A stretch of 40,800 bases of DNA, taken from positions 1 through 40,800 of the forward strand of contig DAIDGS010000035.1 in NCBI GenBank assembly GCA_027459845.1, read 5' to 3'. The position numbers were made by a program, and so were the translations under genes. The DNA is from Vulcanimicrobiota bacterium. GTDB lineage: Bacteria; Vulcanimicrobiota; Vulcanimicrobiia; Vulcanimicrobiales; Vulcanimicrobiaceae. Below, in pieces: positions 33,947 to 40,800 of this stretch (position 1 is the stretch's first letter; every line of letters begins with the position of its first letter). The notes under the pieces are model-generated. The model was not told where the DNA came from. It saw nothing but the letters and a program-made list of their open reading frames with translations, and ran no database searches.

Positions 33947-35296
33947 TTGAGCGCCGGTCTGGATCGGACCATCGTCGCCGTCGCGACTCCGCCCGGCAAA
34001 GGCGCGGTCGCGATCGTGCGGTTGAGCGGCGCGCAGGCCGGTACGATCGCGCGGCATCTCGGGCTACCCGAGCGGCTGGTGCCCCGGACCGCGACGCTGG
34101 TCGACGTCCACGACGAGCGCGGCCGGCGGCTCGACCGCGGGCTGGCGCTGTTTTTTCCGGCGCCCCACAGCTACACCGGCGAGGATCTCCTCGAACTGCA
34201 CGTGCACGGTTCGCCGGCACTCGTGCGCGAGGTCGTCCGCGCCGCGATCGCCGGCGGCGCACGGCTGGCCGAGCCGGGCGAGTTCACCCGGCGCGCCTAC
34301 CTCAACGGGAAGCTGGACCTGCACGCGGCGGCGGCGGTCGCCGACATCGTCGAGGCCGAGACGGCCGCCGCGGTGCGCGCCGCCGGTGCCAACCTCGGCG
34401 GCGGCTTGGCCGTGCGCGTCGCGGAGTTGCGGGCAACCTTGAGCGAGGTCCACGAGCGGCTCTCCGGTGCGATCGACTTTCCCGACGAGGTCGCCGAACC
34501 GCCCCGAGCGGAGCTGCGCGCGACCATCGGGCGGGTGCTGACCGAGCTCGCTGCGCTGGCCGCCGAGGGCGAGGTCGGGCGTCTGGTACGCGACGGGGTG
34601 AGCGTCGCGATCGTCGGCCCGCCCAACGCCGGGAAGTCCTCGCTGCTCAACGCGCTGCTCGGTGAGGCGCGCGCGCTCGTCTCGGAGATCCCGGGCACGA
34701 CGCGCGACACCGTCGAGGAGACGATTGCGATCGACGGCGTGCCGATCCGCCTGATCGATACGGCCGGTATCCGCAGCCACGCCGACCGCCTCGAAGCCGC
34801 CGGGATCGAGCGTAGCCGGCGGGCGCTCGCGACCGCCCGCGTGGCGCTGCTGGTGATCGACGGTTCGATCCCGCCCGGACCCGAGGCGCGCGCGCTGCTC
34901 GAGGCGACCGCCGGCCGGGCGCGGGTCGTCTTCTTCAGCAAAGCCGACCTGGGACGCGCCGGAGTGGCCGGCGCGGATGCGGAGGCCGTGATCGGCACCA
35001 GTACCGAGCCGGCGACGCTGGCGGCGCTTCGTGCCGCGATCGCGCGCGCCGGCTGGGGCGGCGAGCGACCCGACTTGGAGCGGCCGCACCTCGTATCGGC
35101 GGGTGAGTTCGAGGCGATCGCCCGTGCCCGCGAAGCCCTGGCGCTCGCCCAGGCGACGCTCGAGCGCGGCGATCCGGTCGATCTGGTCGCCGGCGAGTTG
35201 CTGCGCGCGCTGGCGGCGCTGGGACATCTGGGCGGAGCGGACGCGAGCGAAGCCGTATTGGATGCCGTGTTCTCCCGCTTTTGCATCGGGAAGTAA
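33947..35296 (+). CDS. mnmE: tRNA modification GTPase MnmE
   Basis: With MnmG it adds the carboxymethylaminomethyl group to the wobble uridine of certain tRNAs. The 449-residue product has the formyl-tetrahydrofolate-binding N-terminal domain (TIVAVATPPGKGAVAIVRLSG, HSYTGEDLLELHVHG, GEFTRRAYLNGKLDL) and helical domains. The inserted G domain carries G1 GPPNAGKSS (224-232), G2 IPGTTRD (248-254) and G3 DTAG near 271. It ends with the catalytic FCIGK motif. The start is TTG 33947, which gives the standard N-terminus; no better codon is nearby. Confidence 0.97.
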   Translation: MSAGLDRTIVAVATPPGKGAVAIVRLSGAQAGTIARHLGLPERLVPRTATLVDVHDERGRRLDRGLALFFPAPHSYTGEDLLELHVHGSPALVREVVRAAIAGGARLAEPGEFTRRAYLNGKLDLHAAAAVADIVEAETAAAVRAAGANLGGGLAVRVAELRATLSEVHERLSGAIDFPDEVAEPPRAELRATIGRVLTELAALAAEGEVGRLVRDGVSVAIVGPPNAGKSSLLNALLGEARALVSEIPGTTRDTVEETIAIDGVPIRLIDTAGIRSHADRLEAAGIERSRRALATARVALLVIDGSIPPGPEARALLEATAGRARVVFFSKADLGRAGVAGADAEAVIGTSTEPATLAALRAAIARAGWGGERPDLERPHLVSAGEFEAIARAREALALAQATLERGDPVDLVAGELLRALAALGHLGGADASEAVLDAVFSRFCIGK

Positions 35297-35315
35297 CCTT
35301 TCGGAAGGAGGCTAC

Positions 35316-35864
35316 ATGCTGCACGTCCTCGCGCGTAACTGGTGGGCCCTGCTGATCCGCGGCATCGCCGCCGTGGTCTTCGGCATCCTCGCCTTTGCGT
35401 GGCCGGTTTCGACGATCTTTGCGATCGTCATCATCTTCGGCGCCTACGCCTTCGTCGACGGCGTCTTCGCAATCGCGGCGGCGATCCGCGCCGCCGCGGC
35501 CCACGAACGTTGGTGGCCGTTCTTACTCGAGGGCATCGTGGGCATCGTCATCGCGGCGATCGTCTTCTTCGAACCGCATACCGCCGCGTTCGCGCTCTAC
35601 ATTACCATCGCAGCCTGGGCGTTGATCACCGGCGTCTTCGAAATCGCCGCCGGGGTGCAACTCCGCAAGCACGTCGCCAACGAGTTCTGGATGATCTTGG
35701 GAGGCATCTGCTCGATCATCTTCGGCATTCTGCTGCTGCTCAATCCGTTGATCGGCGCGCTTACGCTCATCTGGATCATCGGCGCCTACGCCATCATCTT
35801 CGGCATCGTCATGGTCGTCTTCGCGCTGCGCCTGCGCAAGCACGCCACGCCGACGCCGGCCTAA
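35316..35864 (+). CDS. HdeD-family (DUF308) membrane protein
   Basis: The 182-residue product has six membrane spans arranged as three two-helix repeats, each with a LxGIxxIxxG-like helix: LLIRGIAAVVFGILAFAWP, LLEGIVGIVIAAIVFF and ILGGICSIIFGILLLL. This is the pattern of DUF308/HdeD proteins, which in enterics are linked to acid resistance but elsewhere have no known role. A strong ribosome site, GGAAGGAGG, precedes ATG 35316, so it is probably made in quantity. It sits between mnmE and mnmG, an unusual insertion in a conserved pair. Confidence 0.88.
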   Translation: MLHVLARNWWALLIRGIAAVVFGILAFAWPVSTIFAIVIIFGAYAFVDGVFAIAAAIRAAAAHERWWPFLLEGIVGIVIAAIVFFEPHTAAFALYITIAAWALITGVFEIAAGVQLRKHVANEFWMILGGICSIIFGILLLLNPLIGALTLIWIIGAYAIIFGIVMVVFALRLRKHATPTPA

Positions 35865-35870
35865 CGCGAC

Positions 35871-37730
35871 ATGCGCGGCGCTGACGCGGGTGCGATCGTC
35901 GTCGGCGGCGGTCATGCCGGCGTCGAAGCCGCGCTGGCCGCCGCACGCGTCGGCATTCCGGTGATCCTGGTCACCGGCGATCCGGAGAAGATCTGCACGC
36001 TGCCCTGCAATCCGTCGATCGGCGGGAGCGCCAAAGGGCAGGTGGTCCGCGAGATCGACGCGCTGGGCGGCGTCATGGGCGCGATCGCCGATCGCGCCGC
36101 GCTGCACACGCGCTTTCTCAACGAAAGCAAAGGGCCGGCGGTTCGGGCGCTGCGACAGATCGCCGACAAACCGGCCTATGGCCGCATCGCGCGCGCGCTG
36201 CTGCGCGCCACCCCGAACGTGCAGATCGTCACCGGTATGGTCGAAGCGCTGACGGTCGCGGGCGGCCGCGTGCGCGGCGTCGTATGCCGCGACGGGCGAC
36301 GGCTGCAGGCGCCGGCCGTGGTGCTCGCAACCGGCACGTTCCTGGGCGGGAAGACCTTTCGCGGCGAGAGCGTTGCCGACGAAGGCCGTTTCGGCGAACC
36401 GCCGGCGATCGGCCTGGCCGATGCCTTGCGCCGGCTCGGATTTCCGACGCGGCGGTTGAAAACGGGGACGCCGCCGCGGGTCGTGCGCACGTCGGTCGAC
36501 TACGCGCGCATGCTCGAGCAACCGCCGCACCCGACGCCACTCTACTTTTCATATGGTGCGCCGCCCGAGCGCGCCGGGCCGCAACTCGCCGCGTACGTCA
36601 CGCAGACCGACGCACGCACGCACGCGCTGGTGCGCGAAAACCTGCATCGCTCGCCGCTCTACGGCCTCGATCTCATTCGCGGGATCGGACCGCGCTACTG
36701 TCCGTCGATCGAAGACAAGGTCGTCAAGTTCGCGCACAACCCTAGCCACCAAGTCTTCATCGAGCCCGAAGGCTGGGACGAGCCGACGCTCTACGTCGGC
36801 GGATTTTCGACCTCGCTGCCGGCCGAGGTACAACTCGAACTGCTGCGCACGCTGCCCGGTCTCGAAGCCTGCACGATGGCGCGCGCCGGGTACGCGGTCG
36901 AGTACGACATGGTTCCGCCGACCGAGTTGCGCGACACGCTCGAAACGCATCGCGTCGCCGGGCTCTTCCACTGCGGGCAGCTCAACGGCACCTCCGGTTA
37001 CGAAGAAGCCGCCGCGCAGGGCTTGATCGCCGGAATCAACGCCGCGCGCCTGGTCCGTGGCGAAGAGCCGTTGCGCTTGGAGCGCAGCGAGGCGTACATC
37101 GGCGTGATGATCGACGACTTGATTGCCAAGGGTGTCGACGAGCCGTATCGCCTGCTCTCCTCGCGCGCCGAGCATCGCATCCTGCTGCGCCACGACAACG
37201 CCGACGTGCGTTTGACGCCGCGCGGCCGCGCGGTCGGCTCGGTCGGCGACGCCGCGTGGGAAGATTTTTGCGCGCGGCGCGACGCGCTGCACGCGGCGCT
37301 GGCGCGCGCCGAACGCGAGCGTCTGCCGCTGCACGGCGGCGCACGGCGGATCGGCACGGAGCAGTTCGAAGCCGGGACGACGCTGGCCGATGCGTTGCGC
37401 CGCCCAACGCTCGGCTTCGGCGATCTCGCCGATGGTTTCGATCCGCCGCTCGACCCGGGCATCGGCGAGCGGATCGCGATCGAGCTGAAGTATGCCGGGT
37501 ACGTGCGCCGCGAGACGATCGCCGTCGCCCGTGCGAAAAAGTCCGAGTCGGTGCGAATCCCCGACGACTTCAACTATGCCATAATTCCGGCACTTTCGCG
37601 CGAGGCACGCGAGAAGCTGGCGCATCAGCGGCCCCGCACGCTGGGCGCGGCCGGGCGTATCGCCGGCGTCACGCCGGCCGACGTCGCGATCCTGCAGCTC
37701 TTCGTGCACCGGGCCGGAGCCGCGGTGTGA
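35871..37730 (+). CDS. mnmG: tRNA uridine-5-carboxymethylaminomethyl modification enzyme MnmG (GidA)
   Basis: This FAD enzyme is the partner of MnmE in wobble uridine modification. The 619-residue product has the FAD dinucleotide fold [20 protein letters not shown] (GGGHAG at 12-17) and the two family signatures: [22 protein letters not shown] at about 46-67, and LKTGTPPRV followed later by [17 protein letters not shown]. The C-terminal helical domain that binds MnmE ends with [17 protein letters not shown] and [11 protein letters not shown]. It begins 6 bases after the HdeD-like gene. Its stop overlaps rsmG as GTGA. Confidence 0.97.
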   Translation: MRGADAGAIVVGGGHAGVEAALAAARVGIPVILVTGDPEKICTLPCNPSIGGSAKGQVVREIDALGGVMGAIADRAALHTRFLNESKGPAVRALRQIADKPAYGRIARALLRATPNVQIVTGMVEALTVAGGRVRGVVCRDGRRLQAPAVVLATGTFLGGKTFRGESVADEGRFGEPPAIGLADALRRLGFPTRRLKTGTPPRVVRTSVDYARMLEQPPHPTPLYFSYGAPPERAGPQLAAYVTQTDARTHALVRENLHRSPLYGLDLIRGIGPRYCPSIEDKVVKFAHNPSHQVFIEPEGWDEPTLYVGGFSTSLPAEVQLELLRTLPGLEACTMARAGYAVEYDMVPPTELRDTLETHRVAGLFHCGQLNGTSGYEEAAAQGLIAGINAARLVRGEEPLRLERSEAYIGVMIDDLIAKGVDEPYRLLSSRAEHRILLRHDNADVRLTPRGRAVGSVGDAAWEDFCARRDALHAALARAERERLPLHGGARRIGTEQFEAGTTLADALRRPTLGFGDLADGFDPPLDPGIGERIAIELKYAGYVRRETIAVARAKKSESVRIPDDFNYAIIPALSREAREKLAHQRPRTLGAAGRIAGVTPADVAILQLFVHRAGAAV

Positions 37731-38425
37731 CCGTCGCTGCGCACGCCGTCAGCGATCTCGCCGCTCGACTCGCCGACGCTGCGATCGCACCGGCCTTGGC
37801 CGATCGGCTCGCCCACTACGGCGGCTTGCTGCTCGCCGCCAACACACGGGTTAATCTCACCGGCGCCAAGAGCGCCGCTGAACTCGCCGAGCATCTGCTC
37901 GACGCGCTGACGGTCGTTCCGTATGTCGGCCCCGACCATGTCGACGTCGGCTCGGGCGGCGGGTTGCCCGCCATCGCGCTCGCGCTCGCCGGCGATGCGC
38001 GCGTGACGATGATCGAAGCGACTGCCAAGAAGGCGGCGTTCCTACGCGACGCCGTCGACGCCCTCGGACTTTCGCACCGCTGTCGCGTGCTGACCGCGCG
38101 TGCCGAGGTCGCCGCGCACGACGCCGACCTTCGCGAGCGCTTCGCCTCGGGAACGGCGCGCGCCGTTGCGATCGCACCGACCGTGGCCGAGCTCGTGCTG
38201 CCGTTCATCGCGCCGGGCGGCCGCGCGATCCTCCAGCGCGGCACGATCGACGCCGCCGAACGCCGTGCGCTCGACGACGCGGCCCTGGTGTTGGGCGGCC
38301 GCGTCGAGGCCGAGATCGCGTTGGGCGGCGAGCGGCGGCTGCTCCTGGTGCGCAAGCTGAACGCGACCGCGCCGCGCTTTCCGCGCCGGACCGGAGTTCC
38401 GGCCAAGCGCCCACTCTGCGTGTGA
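37727..38425 (+). CDS. rsmG: 16S rRNA (guanine(527)-N7)-methyltransferase
   Basis: The enzyme methylates G527 of 16S rRNA with S-adenosylmethionine. The 232-residue product has [23 protein letters not shown], the SAM-binding loop [16 protein letters not shown], the acidic residue strand [18 protein letters not shown] and [14 protein letters not shown]. Family length and position after mnmG are as expected. The GTG at 37727 overlaps the mnmG stop. About 20 C-terminal residues after LLVRKLN are extra and basic. Confidence 0.94.
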   Translation: MTVAAHAVSDLAARLADAAIAPALADRLAHYGGLLLAANTRVNLTGAKSAAELAEHLLDALTVVPYVGPDHVDVGSGGGLPAIALALAGDARVTMIEATAKKAAFLRDAVDALGLSHRCRVLTARAEVAAHDADLRERFASGTARAVAIAPTVAELVLPFIAPGGRAILQRGTIDAAERRALDDAALVLGGRVEAEIALGGERRLLLVRKLNATAPRFPRRTGVPAKRPLCV

Positions 38426-38453
38426 GCCGGGGCGGGCGCGCTGCTGGCGTGGC

Positions 38454-38485
38454 GGGTTCGCGGTCGAGCCCCGCGGACCGTCCGC
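38454..38485 (+). terminator. Two adjacent hairpins after rsmG
   Basis: GGGTTCG (38454-38460) pairs with CGAGCCC (38465-38471) across a CGGT loop with one G-U pair, and GCGGA (38473-38477) pairs with TCCGC (38481-38485). They lie 28 bases after the rsmG stop. No T run follows, so they are candidates for a transcript end rather than a proven terminator. Confidence 0.35.
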
Positions 38486-38524
38486 AGCCGTGGAAGCCAA
38501 CCGCTGACGCTCGGGCGCGCGGGG

Positions 38525-38540
38525 CGTTTCACGTGAAACA
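38525..38540. promoter_or_regulatory. parS: parS-like ParB-binding site, copy 1
   Basis: CGTTTCACGTGAAACA matches the bacterial parS consensus TGTTTCACGTGAAACA at 15 of 16 positions and keeps the whole 14-bp palindrome. It lies in the non-coding gap 38426-38597 after rsmG. ParB loads here and recruits SMC. The rest of the gap holds only the hairpins noted separately. Confidence 0.93.
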
Positions 38541-38597
38541 CCGCCGGAATTCCGACCGCACCCGGACGACTCGTGTACCGTGGGGAACACCGCGGCG

Positions 38598-39167
38598 ATG
38601 GCACGCGTAGCGATCCCGACGCTGCACCGGGTTCTCGAGCTCCTGAGCGCGCTCGCCGGCACGAGCGCGGCAGTCCTGTGGGGGATCGCCATCGCCGATA
38701 CCCTCGCGGGGCATGACGCGGCCGGTCCACTGCTGTTGGGCGAGCTCGTCGCCATCGCGTGCTTCGTCCTCGCCGCAATCGTATCGCGATCCTGGATCGG
38801 CGCCGCGTGCGCGGTGGCTTCCGTCCCGTACTTCCTGTTCGACGGGCTTCTGCGCGTAATGAGCGGCGCCATCGGCACCGACGGCGCACGTAACCTCGTC
38901 GCGATCGGGTACTATCACGGCCGGGATATCGCGGGCTTCCCGGTGATCGGTTGCGCTCTGATGCTCGGCCTCGCGTTCGCGCTGCGCCGCCGCGCCCCGA
39001 TCGCGTGGGTGACGGGATTGCTCGTCGCCGGCACCACGCCGATCCTCGCGATCCTCGGCCAGGACGCTTCGCCGCTGGCCGGAGCATGGTACCTCGCGCT
39101 CGCCATCGACCTGGCTCGCCCGGCGCCGCTGCACGCGCCCGCGTCAGACCGCCAGCGACCTGGCTGA
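38598..39167 (+). CDS. Small polytopic membrane protein of unknown function
   Basis: The 189-residue product from ATG 38598 has about five hydrophobic helices (roughly 12-35, 42-60, 65-85, 108-128 and 135-175) with short loops and a Pro-rich tail. No charged motif or known domain stands out, and I do not recognise it. An upstream GTG at 38580 is also in frame. No ribosome site is clear for either. It is flanked on both sides by parS-like sites, so it belongs to the origin-proximal segregation region by position only. Confidence 0.6.
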   Translation: MARVAIPTLHRVLELLSALAGTSAAVLWGIAIADTLAGHDAAGPLLLGELVAIACFVLAAIVSRSWIGAACAVASVPYFLFDGLLRVMSGAIGTDGARNLVAIGYYHGRDIAGFPVIGCALMLGLAFALRRRAPIAWVTGLLVAGTTPILAILGQDASPLAGAWYLALAIDLARPAPLHAPASDRQRPG

Positions 39168-39307
39168 CCACATCGCCCAGCCGGCACGTCGCGCCGGCGC
39201 ACACCGAACGCCCACGCCAACGCCGACCGTCGCCGCGGCGCGCGGGCAGCACCCCCTTGCAGACGGTGTCCGCGGCCTGGTGAACGCCCTCGCACCGTGT
39301 CGCCTCG

Positions 39308-39323
39308 CGTTTCACGTGAAACA
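39308..39323. promoter_or_regulatory. parS: parS-like ParB-binding site, copy 2
   Basis: The 16 bases are identical to copy 1 at 38525, including the first-position C. It lies 50 bases before the CCA-enzyme gene, in the non-coding gap 39168-39373. That gap otherwise shows a 6-bp hairpin (39180-39198) and the promoter described next. Confidence 0.93.
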
Positions 39324-39357
39324 GCGCTGTGCCCGAGCCGGCGATGCTTCGGGCGGC

Positions 39358-39366
39358 TGCTACGAT
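39358..39366 (+). promoter_or_regulatory. Extended -10 promoter for the CCA-enzyme gene
   Basis: TGC-TACGAT is an extended -10 element ending seven bases before the ATG at 39374, so the transcript would start at about the start codon. An AGGGAGG lies directly against the ATG, too close to act as a normal ribosome site. Confidence 0.5.
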
Positions 39367-39373
39367 AGGGAGG

Positions 39374-40765
39374 ATGTACCGACCCCACCCGCTCGATGCC
39401 GTCCTGGCAGCGGCCCTCCCGGCTGAAAGCCTCTATGCCGTCGGCGGGCGGGTGCGCGACGAGCTCCGCGCCGCCGCTACCGGCACGCCCCCGAGCGTGA
39501 AGGATCTCGACTACGTCGTCACCGGCGTCCCGCTGGACGAGCTTCAGCGGCGGCTGGCGCCGCTCGGTCAGGTCGACGTCGTCGGAGCCGCCTTCGCGGT
39601 GGTGAAGGTCACGATCGACGGCCAGACCGTCGACGTCGCGCTGCCGCGGCGCGAACGCTCGACCGGTGCCGGTCACCGCGATTTCGACGTTCAGAGCGGC
39701 CCCGACGTACCGCTCGAAGCCGACCTCGCCCGCCGCGATTTCCGCATGAACATGCTCGCCCGCGCGCTTCCCGCGGGGAGCCTGGTCGATCCGTACGGCG
39801 GTCACGCCGACATCCTCGCGCGCCGGATCGACATCCTCACGCCGCAGAGCTTCGTGGAGGATCCCCTGCGAATGCTGCGGGCGGCCCAGTTCGCCGCGCG
39901 CTTCGCCTTCGCTCCGAGCCCGGCGCTCCTCGAAGCGATGGCCGGCGCCGCCGCCTTGACCGGCACGATCTCGCGCGAGCGCGTCGGCGACGAACTCGCC
40001 AAGCTACTCGCGTTGGCCCCTACGCCGTCGATCGGCCTCGAGCTGCTCCGCCACACCGGCGTGCTTGCGGAGATTTGGCCGGAACTGCTCGAGGGCGTCG
40101 GCGTCGAGCAGAACGCGTGGCATGCGTATGACGTCTGGGGCCACGCGATGGCGACCGTCGATGCCGCGCCGGCAACCCTCGAGGATCGCTTAGCGGCCCT
40201 CCTGCACGACGTCGGGAAGCCGCGCACCAAGGACGGCCCACACTTCTACGGCCACGAACACGTCGGGGCCGATCTGACGGCGACGATGCTGGGACGCTAC
40301 CGCTTCCCGACGGGCACGCTCGAACGCGTCGCCCATGTGGTGCGCCATCACATGTACGTCGCCGATCCGGAGCTGAGCGACGCAGCGGTGCGGCGCTTCA
40401 TCCGCAGGATTGGGCCAACGAATCTCGAACATATGTTCGCATTACGCAGGGCCGATATCGCCGGCAGCGGCTTGCCGCCGCGCGATGATGCCAACGCGCG
40501 CTTCGAAGCGCGCGTCCGCGCCGAGCTGGCGCGCAAACCGGCCTTCTCGGTCGCCGATCTCGCGATCGGCGGCGACGACGTGATTCGGGCCATGATCGCG
40601 CGCGGTACCGCCCCGCCCGGCTTTCGCGGCGACGCGCGCGTCGGACGCGCGCTCAAGTCACTCTTCGAGCAGGTCACCGAACGACCCGAGCGTAACGACC
40701 GGACTTCGCTTCTACGGCTCCTCGAGCACCATCTCGACACCCAGGTGGGCGGCGCGAGCACGTAG
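39374..40765 (+). CDS. cca: CCA tRNA nucleotidyltransferase with HD domain
   Basis: This class II nucleotidyltransferase adds or repairs the 3'-CCA of tRNAs (or, in some bacteria, adds only part of it or poly(A)). The 463-residue product has AVGGRVRDEL (22-31), the metal-binding KDLDYVV (D44, D46), ARRDFRMNMLA, and EDPLRMLRAAQFAARF for nucleotide selection. It then has an HD phosphohydrolase domain (LLHDVGKP, HFYGHEHVGA, RHHMY) after residue 270. An earlier in-frame ATG (39344) would place the promoter inside the gene, so I prefer 39374. Only 35 bases remain after the stop, with no visible gene. Confidence 0.93.
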   Translation: MYRPHPLDAVLAAALPAESLYAVGGRVRDELRAAATGTPPSVKDLDYVVTGVPLDELQRRLAPLGQVDVVGAAFAVVKVTIDGQTVDVALPRRERSTGAGHRDFDVQSGPDVPLEADLARRDFRMNMLARALPAGSLVDPYGGHADILARRIDILTPQSFVEDPLRMLRAAQFAARFAFAPSPALLEAMAGAAALTGTISRERVGDELAKLLALAPTPSIGLELLRHTGVLAEIWPELLEGVGVEQNAWHAYDVWGHAMATVDAAPATLEDRLAALLHDVGKPRTKDGPHFYGHEHVGADLTATMLGRYRFPTGTLERVAHVVRHHMYVADPELSDAAVRRFIRRIGPTNLEHMFALRRADIAGSGLPPRDDANARFEARVRAELARKPAFSVADLAIGGDDVIRAMIARGTAPPGFRGDARVGRALKSLFEQVTERPERNDRTSLLRLLEHHLDTQVGGAST

Positions 40766-40800
40766 TCACTTTCGGAGACACCCATCCTGGGCCGCATCAT

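Noticed and set aside
38450-38473. A T-loop-like GGTTCG...CGAGCC segment suggesting a tRNA
   Set aside because: No acceptor, D or anticodon arms fit around it; it is better read as a simple hairpin after rsmG.

Overview
This is a high-GC, gene-dense bacterial chromosome segment with almost no intergenic space. It carries the conserved origin-proximal block rpmH-rnpA-yidD-yidC-khpB-mnmE-mnmG-rsmG, followed by two parS-like sites, so it lies near the replication origin. ADP-heptose synthesis genes, heptosyltransferase-type GT9 enzymes and an LpxB-like protein point to an outer membrane or a heptose-containing surface glycan. YidC is nevertheless the short form, and the aspartyl-tRNA synthetase has the residues of a non-discriminating enzyme. 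The gene style suggests a deep-branching candidate phylum such as Eremiobacterota (WPS-2). That placement is an impression from the proteins, not something I could test.

Layout. 1-888: the end of an unrecognised gene, a lower-GC fragment of an HNH endonuclease gene, and about 320 bases without a convincing gene. 889-2678 (minus): rpiB and glyA. 2738-3460 (plus): a sugar-phosphate-isomerase-like TIM barrel. 3469-3654: no gene, but a nested set of complementary segments that looks like a structured RNA. 3706-8789 (plus): a tightly overlapping operon of enolase-superfamily dipeptide epimerase, DUF1611 protein, peptide-binding lipoprotein, C39-like cysteine peptidase and trmL. It fits salvage of D-Glu-containing peptides. 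8805-10747: a fosmidomycin-resistance-type MFS exporter divergent from a family 5 uracil-DNA glycosylase.

22557 down to 10740 (minus): a run of thirteen genes in which most junctions are 1-23 nt overlaps. They are hisS, accB, gmhA, rfaE1, rfaE2, LpxB-like, GT2, GT9, GT2, GT9, GT2, aspS and a small exported protein. The middle makes ADP-heptose and presumably polymerises or attaches it; housekeeping genes sit at both ends. 22589-23773 (plus): a membrane protein that appears to fuse a permease to a DUF1980 (YcgQ-like) domain. 31280 down to 23764 (minus): fabF, rnc, smc, purH and a VOC-family protein.

31342-40765 (plus): a small proline-rich exported protein whose 3' end contains the rpmH promoter, then rpmH, rnpA, yidD, yidC, khpB, mnmE, an HdeD-like membrane gene, mnmG and rsmG. 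After these come two 16-bp parS-like palindromes 783 bp apart around a membrane-protein gene, and a CCA-adding enzyme gene. No dnaA, parA or parB, tRNA, rRNA, insertion sequence or CRISPR array was seen.
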